From an uncultured Acidobacteriaceae bacterium (GTDB lineage: Bacteria > Acidobacteriota > Terriglobia > Terriglobales > Acidobacteriaceae): a DNA stretch of 64,000 bases. The DNA lies in the NCBI GenBank assembly GCA_903911925.1, contig CAIWFH010000042.1, forward strand, positions 1 to 64,000, read 5' to 3'. Below, one piece after another: positions 26,867 to 35,709 of this stretch. Positions within the stretch are counted from its first letter, which is position 1; the number at the start of each line of letters is the position of its first letter. The notes under the pieces were generated by a model. It ran no database searches. It had not been told where the DNA came from and saw nothing but the letters and a program-made list of their open reading frames with translations. Made by a program: the position numbers and the translations under genes.

Positions 26867-28273
26867 TCATTTCTTGCTTGTCTTTTTGTGTGCGGTGCTT
26901 TCAACCCGGCTTGTGAATGTGCCGTCGGCCAGGCGCGTCACCAATTTGTCGCCCGCAGCCACCTGCGCTGTCGAACGTACCAGCCCGCCCGCGGCGTCGA
27001 GCACCAGCGCATAGCCGCGATCAAGCACCGCCAGCGGCGAAAGCGAGTGCAGCCGCGCGTCCAGCGCGCTGAGCCGCGCAGCGGAACCGTGCATCATGCG
27101 CTCCAGAGAGCGATCCAGCCTGGTTCGACTTGCCGTCAGCCGTTCGCGCGCAAGGCCGAGATTTTGCCGCGGATCGTGGCGCAGAACGGCCGCGGTCAAC
27201 TCCGCCACTTGTCTTTGCCGCCGGCGCAGTTGTTCGCTTACCGCCGCTTCAAGCCGAAACGAGAAATCGTCAAGCCGCTGCTCAAGCCGATGCAGCAGCG
27301 CAGCCATGCGGCCTTCGGTGCGGCTCACCGGCAACCGCGTCAGCCGCTGCCGTGCTTGCAGAACCTGGAAGCGAGCCGCGCGTTCCAGCCGGTGCGACTG
27401 TTCGGCCAGGTGCTCGGCAATCTTGTGTTGCGCCTCGGTGATCAGTTCTGCTGCGGCCGAGGGCGTGGGCGCCCGCAGGTCGGACACAAAATCGGCGATG
27501 GTAAAGTCGGTTTCATGACCCACCGCGGATACTACCGGAAGGCTGCTCGATGCAATCGCGCGGGCTACGCGCTCGCTGTTGAACGCGGCCAGGTCTTCCA
27601 GCGACCCTCCGCCGCGCGCCAGCACAATCACGTCCACCAGGCCTGAGCCGTTCAACTCTTCCAGTGCCGCCTCAATCTCGGCCGGCGCGGAATCACCCTG
27701 CACAGAGACGGGATACAGCATCACGCTGAGTCCCGAGTGGCGACGGCCGACAATGTTCAGAAAATCGCGAATCACCGCGCCGGTGGGCGAGGTAACAATG
27801 CCCACGGTTCGCGGAAATGCGGGCAGCGGCCGTTTGCGGCCGGCATCGAACAGCCCTTCGGCCTTCAGCCGCTCTTTCAGCTGCTCAAAGGCCAGTTGCA
27901 GCGATCCTGCGCCCACCGGCTCCATGGTCTCGGCCACCAGTTGCATCTGGCCGCGCTGCTCGTACACGCTAACGCGCCCGCGTACCAATACGTGCAGGCC
28001 GTCCTCGGGCCTGAAGCGCAGCAGCATCGCCTGGCGGCGAAAAAGCACCACGGGAAGTTGCGCGTCGGCGTCCTTCAGCGTGAAGTACACATGGCCTGAA
28101 GGAGCCGGGCGGAAATTTGAGATCTCGCCTTCCACCCACACGTCGCCATATTCAAGTTCGACAAGCTCGCGCACCTGGCCCACCAGTTCGCGCACCGGCC
28201 AAATGCGGCGCGTGTGCCGGGGCTCCTCGAAACCGAGGTCAAGCTGGGGCGCGAATGGGTCCTTCGGAGTCAC
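26867..28273 (-). CDS. xseA: Exodeoxyribonuclease VII large subunit
   Basis: Single-strand DNA exonuclease catalytic subunit, 468 aa. N-terminal OB-fold (VWVEGEISNFRPAPSGHVYFTLKD), catalytic core with GTVTSP-like GIVTSPTGAVIRDF and ARGGGSLEDL, then a long coiled-coil and C-terminal DRGYALV. GTG start. The small subunit xseB is not adjacent. It follows the HPt gene by 24 nt and precedes glmM. Confidence 0.95.
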   Translation of the reverse strand: MTPKDPFAPQLDLGFEEPRHTRRIWPVRELVGQVRELVELEYGDVWVEGEISNFRPAPSGHVYFTLKDADAQLPVVLFRRQAMLLRFRPEDGLHVLVRGRVSVYEQRGQMQLVAETMEPVGAGSLQLAFEQLKERLKAEGLFDAGRKRPLPAFPRTVGIVTSPTGAVIRDFLNIVGRRHSGLSVMLYPVSVQGDSAPAEIEAALEELNGSGLVDVIVLARGGGSLEDLAAFNSERVARAIASSSLPVVSAVGHETDFTIADFVSDLRAPTPSAAAELITEAQHKIAEHLAEQSHRLERAARFQVLQARQRLTRLPVSRTEGRMAALLHRLEQRLDDFSFRLEAAVSEQLRRRQRQVAELTAAVLRHDPRQNLGLARERLTASRTRLDRSLERMMHGSAARLSALDARLHSLSPLAVLDRGYALVLDAAGGLVRSTAQVAAGDKLVTRLADGTFTSRVESTAHKKTSKK

Positions 28274-28297
28274 TTCTATGAAGTGTAACTGGTGGGC

Positions 28298-28630
28298 TTA
28301 CTTCCGGCTTTCCACGATGACGCGCAACTGGGCGGCAATCTCGGCAAGCCTCGCGGCCGCATCCGGATCGGTATCCGGTTCGCCCGAGTAGATAATCTCC
28401 GCCTCGCGAGCCAATACGGTGCCTTTCGTCAGGCCAAAGGTGCCCAGCACGCCGGCCAGTTTGTGCGCGGCAGAGTTGGCATGTTCGCGCTGGCTCATGG
28501 CGAATGTCCCGGCTGCCAGCGCGGCGCTCGCGGCCTCAAGCGTCGCTACCCGCTCTTCCATCTGGGGCAGGAACTGCGCCCACAGGCGGTCGAGAGCTTC
28601 GGCGATAAAGGGTTGTTGTGTCGGTTCCAT
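28298..28630 (-). CDS. HPt (histidine phosphotransfer) domain protein
   Basis: A 110-aa all-helical protein; the phospho-acceptor histidine is in AAHKLAGVLGTFGL. ATG 28630 is chosen; a TTG six codons upstream overlaps the preceding stop and is possible. It stands directly behind a receiver gene and a hybrid kinase, so the three probably form a His-Asp-His phosphorelay. Confidence 0.85.
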   Translation of the reverse strand: MEPTQQPFIAEALDRLWAQFLPQMEERVATLEAASAALAAGTFAMSQREHANSAAHKLAGVLGTFGLTKGTVLAREAEIIYSGEPDTDPDAAARLAEIAAQLRVIVESRK

Positions 28631-28644
28631 GCCCTGCGCGCCTT

Positions 28645-29019
28645 TCAACTCCAGCCCAACACGCTGGCAATCTGGTTGGAGAGGGTAAGCGGGTCAAAGG
28701 GCTTGAACAGCACTGCCTCCACGCCCAGGTCGGCAAAACGCCGCTGATCGTTGGCCTGCACCTTGGCGGTCAGTAGCAGCACCGGAATGCGAGCCGTCGC
28801 GGGATTTTTGCGCAGTTCGCGGAAGGTTGTCGGACCATCCATTCCCGGCATCATCACATCCAGAAGAATCGCCTCAGGCTGGCTCTCAACTGCGCGGGCC
28901 AGGCCCTGGGCGCCGGAGTTGGCGGTAATCACTTCCCAGCCGGCAACGGTTTCAAGGCTCAGCGCGGCCACCTCGCGGATATCGTCTTCGTCGTCAATGA
29001 TTAAAATGCGATGTGCCAC
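28645..29019 (-). CDS. Single-domain response regulator
   Basis: A 124-aa receiver: ILIIDDEDD, phospho-Asp in LLDVMMPGMDG, LLTAK and FKPFD. Start GTG 29019 is preferred because GGAGGA lies 10 nt before it; ATG 29037 would place that SD inside the coding sequence. No output domain, so it must act by protein contact or pass phosphate to the HPt protein next door. Confidence 0.88.
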   Translation of the reverse strand: MAHRILIIDDEDDIREVAALSLETVAGWEVITANSGAQGLARAVESQPEAILLDVMMPGMDGPTTFRELRKNPATARIPVLLLTAKVQANDQRRFADLGVEAVLFKPFDPLTLSNQIASVLGWS

Positions 29020-29094
29020 GGATTGAAATTCCTCCATCGTCCCTTAACCACAGGAAATGCCGCTCGCCCGGCCGATTCATGGCCTTCTTGCCGC

Positions 29095-30126
29095 CTACGC
29101 CGTGGGGGTCGCTTCTTCCATTCGACGCGAACTGCGCAGCATCGTCAAGACCAGCGCCTCCAACTGCTGCGGCTGGACCCGCGCCTTGGTCAAAAAGTGC
29201 GTCGGCCCCAGGGTCAATTGGGTCCGTTCCAAAGCGGTTAACTGGCGGCCGGAGTAAACCACCAGCGGCAGGCTGGAAAGGCTTTCCTGCTGGCGCAGCC
29301 AATCCACCACGTTGAATCCATCGCCGTCCGGCAGCCCAATGTCCAGCACCAGCAGGTTGGGCTGGAAGGCGAAGCAGGCATCCAATGCAGCCTGGCGCGT
29401 GTGAGCCAGTTCCACTTCAATGCCGTCGCGCGTGAACACGGCGCCGATCACGTGTGCCAGATCAACATCGTCCTCGACAATCAGGATGCGCGCCTTTTCT
29501 CCCGGCAAAGAGAGTACCCGTGCCAGCTCGCACAGCAGCGCATCTTCCTGAACTGGCTTGGTGACCAGTCCAGCCGCGCCGTCAGGCAAGCGCGATGCAC
29601 TATTTTGATTTGCCACGCTCAGCAAGACCACCGGGGTGTTTGCTTCGGGCTTCAACCTGCGCAGCAGCGGCAGAATCTCCCAGCCATTCATTCCATCCAG
29701 CGTGGTGTCCAACAGGATGGCCTCAACGCCGGCATGCGCCGCGGCCAGCGTCTGGTCAACATTGCCGGTCTCTACCACGTTGTAGCCATGCCGGCTTAGC
29801 TGCGCAGCAATCATCGGCCTCTCTGCGGCATTGGAATCCGCAAGCAACACCGTTCCATGCCCAAGCTCCGGATCGAACTTTCCGGGTGCGACGGGGGTAG
29901 TAGACGGCTGGTATGGGAGAAAGACCCTGAACGTAGAACCGCGCACCGGGTTCCGCTCGGCCCAGATGCGTCCCGAGTGCTGCAATACGATGGTGCGGCA
30001 AATGGCCAGTCCCAGGCCGCTGCCACCCTTTTGCCGTGAGTCTGAAGCATCCACCTGTTGGAACCGCCCGAAGATGGCCTCCAACTTGTCGGCCGGAATA
30101 CCCCGCCCATGGTCGATGACCGACAA
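29095..30126 (-). CDS. 3' part of a frameshifted hybrid histidine kinase: ATPase end plus two receivers
   Basis: A 343-aa reading frame that begins inside the kinase ATPase domain (SVIDHGRGIP, then GGSGLGLAICRTI) and continues into two receivers (LLADSNAAER... LLDTTLDGMNGWE; ILIVEDDVD... VLDIGLPDGDGF). It has no credible start of its own. One extra base near 30130 would join it to the upstream frame 29811-32534 exactly where the ATPase N-box ends. Either the gene is broken, or a T was lost in sequencing/assembly in the GTTTG run, or both halves are made separately. Confidence 0.85.
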   Translation of the reverse strand: MSVIDHGRGIPADKLEAIFGRFQQVDASDSRQKGGSGLGLAICRTIVLQHSGRIWAERNPVRGSTFRVFLPYQPSTTPVAPGKFDPELGHGTVLLADSNAAERPMIAAQLSRHGYNVVETGNVDQTLAAAHAGVEAILLDTTLDGMNGWEILPLLRRLKPEANTPVVLLSVANQNSASRLPDGAAGLVTKPVQEDALLCELARVLSLPGEKARILIVEDDVDLAHVIGAVFTRDGIEVELAHTRQAALDACFAFQPNLLVLDIGLPDGDGFNVVDWLRQQESLSSLPLVVYSGRQLTALERTQLTLGPTHFLTKARVQPQQLEALVLTMLRSSRRMEEATPTA

Positions 30127-32534
30127 ACCACGCCGTTCACTTCAGGGCGCAGCATCACTGAAATCGTCGAGTTCGGCGGAGAGAATTTCACCGCGTTCGA
30201 TAGCAGGTTGGTCATTACCTGCAGCAGGCGGTCCGGATCGGCTTGTATCTCAACCTGCGTAGCGTCGTGAATCAGTTGCACGCCGGCCGCTTCAGCCACC
30301 GGCTGCATTCCTTCAATGGCCTGCCGCACAATTTCTGCCAGGTGCACCGGGCGGAAAGTCAGCGGTTCGCGCCCGCTCTGAATGCGCTCCAGGTCAAGGA
30401 TGTCGTTGATTAACCGCACCAGCCGGTCAGAGTTGGTGAGCGCTATGCGCAGCAGGTTGGCCGCCTTGTCGTTCACCTCGCCCAGAATCCCTGAAGAAAG
30501 CAGGCCCAGCGCGCCGCGGATTGAAGTCAGCGGAGTGCGCAGTTCATGGCTTACGGTTGAAATGAATTCATCCTTCAGCCGGTCCAGCGCATAGCGTTGG
30601 CTGATGTCGCGGAAGCTGAGCACCGAGCCGGAAAACCTGCCCTGTTCCATGATCGGCGTCAGCGCGTACTCCGCCGGGAAAGAGCCGCCGTCAGCGCGAT
30701 AAATGGTGTCCTCGCCGGCCACCGGCATCTGGTGCCGCGTGGCCCTGCGCAGCGGGCAGTCTTCCGCGCAGTGAAGGCCCGTCCCATTCGTGCCGTGCAG
30801 CAGTTCGTGCACAGGCATTCCAGTCAGGTTGGCGGCGCTGGCCCCCAGCAGGTGCGCCGCGGCCGGGTTGGCAAAGCTCACCATGCCCCGCCGGTCCACG
30901 CCGCAAATCCCGTCGGCTACCGAGTCCAGCAGAATCTCACGCTGGCGATAGAGTTCCTGGGCCCGCCCACTCTCCTGGGTCCGCGCCAGCATCTGGCCCA
31001 GTGAGGTCGCCACCGTTTCCATGGCAGCCAGCGCCTCGCGGTCTTCACGCAGATTCAGGTGGCAATAAAACTCAAGAACCGCCAGCACCTTGTTGCCCAC
31101 CCGCACGGGGACGGCCCATCCGGAAACCATCTCATGGTGCAGGGCTAACAGAATTCTGGGGCTTGAAGGCATTGCGGCCAGGTTCTTCACCCATATCGGC
31201 CGTCCATCGCGCCATACCCGCCCAGGCAAGTCGACGCCCAGGGCCATGGTCAGCCCCATGCTCTCCTGAATCAGTTCCTCCGTCCGTCTTCCCGGCGCGC
31301 CCCAGGCAGTCGAGAACTCCAGCCGGTTCTCCTCCGTGTTCACTTCCCACTTCAGGGCCACGTCCCAGCCCTGCGAGGCGCAAAGAGTCTCCAGGATGCG
31401 CATCGCCGCCACATCGGGCGAAGCATTTTCCCCAACAATCTGGCTCACCACCAATTGCAGCGCCAGCCTGTTCTCGCGCTGTTTCTGTTGCGTTACGTCG
31501 CGCAGCAGGCATCGCACCGCAAGCGGATTGCCTGCCTTTTGCCGCTGGCTCAGGGTCAACTCCAGTTCAAGAACTCGTCCGTCCGCCCCATGGTTGCGCA
31601 GCGGCGCACGGTCTACCACTTCTCCATCAAGCGCGCGGCGAAACAGGCCAGCCGCTTCACTGCGGCATGTCACTCCAAATACTTCTTCGAACGAGCTCAG
31701 GCCTAGCAGGTCGCCATTGTTCAGGCCGAAGCACTGCTTCCATGCTGGATTGGCGTAGAGAAACTTTCCGCCCGGGCTCAGCGTGGCAATCATCTCGCTG
31801 GAGTTCTCAAACAGGTCCCTGTATCTCTCCTGCGACTCCCGCACCGCCTGCTCCTGGCGAAGCACGGCACTCTGGTCAAGCGCCACGGCCACCAGACCTG
31901 TAAAAGCGCCGCTGCTGCCCCTTATCGCCGAGATGTGCAGCGTGACAGGGATCAGCAATCCGTCTTTGCGGCGCAACTGCGCCTCAAAACTCGGAACCTG
32001 GCTGGGTGGCAGAGAGCTTACGCTCTGCATAAAACCTGCCAACTCTTCTCCGGACTGAATTGGAGAAGCCTTGGTACCGGCGCGCAGCCTCAACATCTCC
32101 TGAATCAGGCGATCCCCCTGCCCAGGCGCCAGAATTTCGCCCGCGTGAGGCATCTGCATCAGTTCTTCCGCGTTATAGCAAAGCATCCGCTCGGCCGCCG
32201 GATTCAGGTAGGTGAAGCGGCCGTCAAGACCCACGCCCATCACCATTGGCCCGGCCGAGTCCAGAAGCTCTTTCAGGGGTTCGGTGGCCAATGCCGCTGA
32301 CACCTGTGCCGCAGCCGGCCGCAGCAGCATATCCAGAGCCAGCAGCCCCGCGGCAACTGCCGCACCCAGCATCAGAAGCCACTCCAGACGCGGCCCGCCC
32401 ATCAGGCGCACGCCAATCGCTCCCAGCGCAACAACCAGTGCAAGCACCGGCAAGACCTGGCAAAGGCGTTCCCGTACTGTCTGTGCGGTTCGTTTTGCTT
32501 CCCTGCCGGACACGTCCTTGGCCCCGTCCCTCAT
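29811..32534 (-). CDS. 5' part of a frameshifted multi-PAS/GAF hybrid sensor histidine kinase
   Basis: Sensor kinase whose first ~800 residues are normal. Two membrane segments (~28-72), PAS (~85-215), PAS (~225-345), GAF (~350-515), PAS (~530-645), HisKA with the phospho-His in VSHELRTPL (~663), then the start of the ATPase domain up to MLRPEVNGVV. After about base 30130 the frame leaves the family and ends in ~105 unrelated residues, while the true continuation is in the -1-shifted frame 29095-30126. ATG 32534 has AGAGGAG upstream. First gene of a probable operon with receiver, HPt, xseA and glmM. Confidence 0.85.
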   Translation of the reverse strand: MRDGAKDVSGREAKRTAQTVRERLCQVLPVLALVVALGAIGVRLMGGPRLEWLLMLGAAVAAGLLALDMLLRPAAAQVSAALATEPLKELLDSAGPMVMGVGLDGRFTYLNPAAERMLCYNAEELMQMPHAGEILAPGQGDRLIQEMLRLRAGTKASPIQSGEELAGFMQSVSSLPPSQVPSFEAQLRRKDGLLIPVTLHISAIRGSSGAFTGLVAVALDQSAVLRQEQAVRESQERYRDLFENSSEMIATLSPGGKFLYANPAWKQCFGLNNGDLLGLSSFEEVFGVTCRSEAAGLFRRALDGEVVDRAPLRNHGADGRVLELELTLSQRQKAGNPLAVRCLLRDVTQQKQRENRLALQLVVSQIVGENASPDVAAMRILETLCASQGWDVALKWEVNTEENRLEFSTAWGAPGRRTEELIQESMGLTMALGVDLPGRVWRDGRPIWVKNLAAMPSSPRILLALHHEMVSGWAVPVRVGNKVLAVLEFYCHLNLREDREALAAMETVATSLGQMLARTQESGRAQELYRQREILLDSVADGICGVDRRGMVSFANPAAAHLLGASAANLTGMPVHELLHGTNGTGLHCAEDCPLRRATRHQMPVAGEDTIYRADGGSFPAEYALTPIMEQGRFSGSVLSFRDISQRYALDRLKDEFISTVSHELRTPLTSIRGALGLLSSGILGEVNDKAANLLRIALTNSDRLVRLINDILDLERIQSGREPLTFRPVHLAEIVRQAIEGMQPVAEAAGVQLIHDATQVEIQADPDRLLQVMTNLLSNAVKFSPPNSTISVMLRPEVNGVVCRSSTMGGVFRPTSWRPSSGGSNRWMLQTHGKRVAAAWDWPFAAPSYCSTRDASGPSGTRCAVLRSGSFSHTSRLLPPSHPESSIRSLGMERCCLRIPMPQRGR

Positions 32535-33057
32535 CGATCTCCTCTGGGTTGTCTTCCAGGCCTCAAATCCCCGAGAGGCACTCCCTGCCCCTCATCGCGA
32601 AGCAATCCGTCAGCAGCGGCCGGCATTCCAATGCGCCTGTTCTGCCGCAATCCGAGCAATCGCCAACTGGCGACCCTCGCATTTCGAATGAAAGCTCGCC
32701 TATTGTCCATAACCTTACACCCTGTAATATCTATGTTACTGAAAAACCGCTTCATTGAACCTTGAAACGCACACCTGTCCTCCGAGCGCGCCCAAGCGGC
32801 ATTTCGCCGAGATTCGCCGGGTTGCGAGGGGCGCCCCAGGTCGCATTTACCACCTTGTGCGGATCAAGGCCTTCTCGCTTGAGGGAGATAACTATCTCAT
32901 TTTATCCGGAGCAGAGTAATAGGCTGGCTTGAAACTGTCCTGCTTATCCCGAAGCTGTAACTGATTGCAGGTTCAGAAACGGCCGTTTGGTAGGGGTGAG
33001 CGAAGAATCTGCTTTTGCTCTCAGGTAGATCTGGTTTGAACTTTTTGGACGCAGCCC
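32535..33057. other. Gene-free region upstream of the hybrid kinase
   Basis: About 520 nt without a supported gene. It holds a perfect dyad TTACA-CCC-TGTAA (32715-32727), about 180 nt before the kinase start, which could be an operator, and a small hairpin GAGATA-AC-TATCTC followed by ATTTTATC (32885-32906). Otherwise I see nothing. Confidence 0.5.
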
Positions 33058-33528
33058 TCAGGCCCCTACATCGGGCGCCGCCAGCGCCAGCACCCGCCTC
33101 AGCACCACGGTCAGCATCGCGGTCATCAGCGCCACGGCGGGCACAGCAATCAGCAGCCAGGCCAGCAGCGCCTGTCCGGCCATGCCGCCCAACTGCGAAA
33201 CGACGGCCATCGGCGAAGAGTGCAGCAGGGTTCCCGCCGCCAAGGTCTGCCGGGGGCCGAAGGCAAACAGCCATCTGCCCAGCCGCACAAACGGCACAAT
33301 CAGCGCAATTTGCAGCGGCATCACCGCATAGTTTGCCGCCTGGATGGCAGGCAGATTCAGTCTCAAAAGCAGCGCCAGTCCCGCGCACACGGCAGTCGGA
33401 ATCCCCACCACCGGCAGGCAGCCGATGGCAAACCCAAGCGAAAGCGTGAGCGCCAGCCGGCGCGGCGTGATCCCCTGCCGCAGCCACACGGCCGTCTTCC
33501 GCTTTGTCGAGTCCAGGAATCTGCTCAT
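33058..33528 (-). CDS. DUF2062 membrane protein
   Basis: A 156-aa protein with a basic N-terminus and about three membrane segments; GFAIGCLPVVGIPT and LRLNLPAIQAANYAVMPLQ are characteristic of DUF2062. Function unknown. ATG 33528 chosen; GTG 33558 is an alternative and neither has a strong SD. Confidence 0.82.
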   Translation of the reverse strand: MSRFLDSTKRKTAVWLRQGITPRRLALTLSLGFAIGCLPVVGIPTAVCAGLALLLRLNLPAIQAANYAVMPLQIALIVPFVRLGRWLFAFGPRQTLAAGTLLHSSPMAVVSQLGGMAGQALLAWLLIAVPAVALMTAMLTVVLRRVLALAAPDVGA

Positions 33529-33993
33529 CGTCACGCTCACGTTATCAATACGAAGCACAACCCTTGATGGTTCTGCCGTGAAACCTTGGTGAATGCATTA
33601 AATCGATGAGCAAAAATCAAAAAAAAACACAATCGGGGATGTCATCCAATCCGCCCCGGGCCCACCAAATCCCTACTTTCAATCAATCCAGCAGCTAATT
33701 TCGCTGCCTGCCACGGCATCCGGGTAGTTGCCCATCCGCAGCCGATGAGTGAACCCCAGGGCTGCGAACTTGAGCCCCGGGGCACACCGCTTGCCTCCCC
33801 CGCCAGCCAACGCATTCCAAACTTCCGGAATACGAAGGGTCGAACTCCGTTCCCACGTTCAAGACCGGTTTCAGGCGCCCAGGTCCGAGCCGGAAGTCCC
33901 TATCGTCTGACCTGGTAATTCACATATCGCAATCCGCAGGATTTTCCATTTTACAAATCTTGCATTCCTGAACCGCGAAAAGCCCTCCACCGT
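33529..33993. other. Gene-free region with a variant stem-loop
   Basis: About 465 nt with no gene visible. It holds an A-rich tract (33613-33632) and a family-type hairpin at 33754-33788, listed separately. Confidence 0.5.
33754..33788 (+). repeat. Variant palindromic element (CCCCAGGGCT type)
   Basis: CCCCAGGGCT (33754-33763), loop GCGAACTTG, AGCCCCGGGG (33773-33782), then CACACC. One arm mismatch. Outer CCCA/GGGG-CAC layout as in the other elements, but a different inner stem. Confidence 0.65.
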
Positions 33994-34851
33994 TCACGAC
34001 TTCAGAATCGAAGCAATCGCCGGCGCAAGTCGTTTGAGCAGTCCTGCCAGCCGCTGTTCCACCTGCCGCCCGGCTGCAAAAACCTCCTCGTGGCTGAGTT
34101 CCGCCGTCCCAAGTCCAGCCGCCAGGTTGGTCACGCAACTCAGTCCCAGCACTTCAAGGCCCATATGCCGCGCCACAATCGTCTCAGGAACGGTCGACAT
34201 GCCCACCAGCGTCGCTCCCATGCCGCGGAACGCCCGAATCTCGGCCGGTGTCTCAAAGCTGGGCCCGCTCACCGCCAGGTAAACGCCATCACCCAGCGCA
34301 AATCCCTCTTCAGCCGCCGCTTCCCTGGCCAATGCCAGCAGACGCTTGCTGTAGGCCTCGGTCATGTCGAAAAACCGCAATCCCGCTCCAGGCCGGTAGC
34401 CGAACCGCTTTTCATTCGGGCCGACCAGCGGGTTCCAGCCCATCAGGTTGATGTGGTCGCTGAGCGCCACCAATTGCCCCACCTGCAAACCTTCGGCAAT
34501 GCCGCCCGCCGCGTTGGTCAGGATGACCGCCTTAACCCCCAGCGCCCCCAGAACGCGCATCGGAAACGTCACTTCCAGCGGCGAGTACCCCTCGTAGAAG
34601 TGCACCCGACCCTGCATCACAACCGCCGGCACACCCCCGAGAAGGCCAACGACCATCCTGCCGGAGTGCCCTTCAACTGTCGATTGCGGAAAATGCGGAA
34701 TCCCGGCATAGGGAATCGCCACGGCATCGGTAAGCGACTCCGCCACCGCGCCCAGCCCGGAGCCCAACACAATGCCGATGCGCGGCGAGAGCCCGTTCAG
34801 CTTGCCGCGCAGAAAGAGGGCGGCCTCAGTCACTTGTTCAAAGTAGGTCAT
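33994..34851 (-). CDS. punA: Purine nucleoside phosphorylase (trimeric type)
   Basis: Phosphorolysis of inosine/guanosine and deoxy forms, 285 aa. GIVLGSGLG, the phosphate-binding VEGHSGR, MQGRVHFYEGY, TNAAGGI and the purine-site SGPSFETPAEIR with SCVTNLAAG identify the PNP/MTAP class and favour 6-oxopurine specificity (Glu-Asn pattern). ATG 34851. Complements the pyrimidine genes at 17.6-22.1 kb though not linked to them. Confidence 0.93.
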   Translation of the reverse strand: MTYFEQVTEAALFLRGKLNGLSPRIGIVLGSGLGAVAESLTDAVAIPYAGIPHFPQSTVEGHSGRMVVGLLGGVPAVVMQGRVHFYEGYSPLEVTFPMRVLGALGVKAVILTNAAGGIAEGLQVGQLVALSDHINLMGWNPLVGPNEKRFGYRPGAGLRFFDMTEAYSKRLLALAREAAAEEGFALGDGVYLAVSGPSFETPAEIRAFRGMGATLVGMSTVPETIVARHMGLEVLGLSCVTNLAAGLGTAELSHEEVFAAGRQVEQRLAGLLKRLAPAIASILKS

Positions 34852-34923
34852 CGTATGCCTTGTCAGGGTGCTCTCGCCATTCTACAGGGCGATGGATTGT
34901 TCGCTTCTCGGCACGGCGGCCGC

Positions 34924-35709
34924 TCACTTGTGGTCGGCAGATGGCTTGGGGAGGGGTTCCGAAACAGGCGCGGCGGCGGCACGGTCGGTAGGCGCTTGAT
35001 TCAGGGACTTCGGCAGCCGGCATACTGAAGGCACATTCGCCATCTGCTTGATAAAGACGCTGTAGCCCGGTTTTCGCGGCCGCAGCGTAGACCAGTAGCT
35101 CGACCGGGTCAAAAGCGGCTCTTTCTGATCGATAAGCTGCTTGGTGAGGATCTTCACTCCGCATAACAGGTTGTTTTTGGGCTGTAGAATTGTCTTCGCC
35201 GGATCCTTCTCCTCCAACTGCTTGTCATTGTCCCAATCGAAGTCGCAGCCGTAGCGCTGGGTGTCCATGTAGGTCAACTGCAGCAGTCCCTCGCTGCGCA
35301 CCATGCGCCTGGATACGGTGTCTTTCACCGCTACTTCGGGCTCCGTGTGGCGCGTGTTCGCAGTCGGCGTAAGCCCCGCCTCCGCGCCTGAAAGGGCTTG
35401 GAAGAAATAAGCCCAGAAGGCGCGCTTGTCGCCGTCGCCGAGCGAGTTGAAGCGCGGGCAGAAAGGCTTCACATCCTTCGCCACCCGGGGCGAGAGCATC
35501 TCGGGCGGCGGGGCTTCCTCCATAACTTTGTCCCACCCCGGATTCCAGGCGGGCTGGCCAAGTTCTTCCTTCTTTACCGCGATGGGCGTCTCCGGGGCAG
35601 CCTTGATCTCAGGCTGTGCAGGCATTTGCTGTCCGGCCTGCGGCTCGCACTCCGCCGGCGCCCAAAGCAGCGCGCAAAACACCAGTCTTGCCGTCACTGA
35701 CCTTGTCAT
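34924..35709 (-). CDS. Secreted lysozyme/transglycosylase-like protein, tentative
   Basis: A 261-aa protein with signal peptide (~1-22); GAGG precedes ATG 35709 by 8 nt. After a Pro-rich linker, FWAYFFQALSGAEAGL followed by SEGLLQLTYMDTQRYGC and LLCGVKIL recalls the layout of lytic transglycosylases/goose-type lysozyme (catalytic Glu, then a GLLQ-type motif, then a helix with Cys). The similarity is short and the catalytic role is an inference. Pro/Ala-rich tail. Confidence 0.7.
   Translation of the reverse strand: MTRSVTARLVFCALLWAPAECEPQAGQQMPAQPEIKAAPETPIAVKKEELGQPAWNPGWDKVMEEAPPPEMLSPRVAKDVKPFCPRFNSLGDGDKRAFWAYFFQALSGAEAGLTPTANTRHTEPEVAVKDTVSRRMVRSEGLLQLTYMDTQRYGCDFDWDNDKQLEEKDPAKTILQPKNNLLCGVKILTKQLIDQKEPLLTRSSYWSTLRPRKPGYSVFIKQMANVPSVCRLPKSLNQAPTDRAAAAPVSEPLPKPSADHK

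Noticed and set aside
29095..32534. Two independent kinase genes
   Set aside because: The second frame starts in mid-domain with no SD and continues exactly where the first loses homology; one frameshifted gene is simpler.
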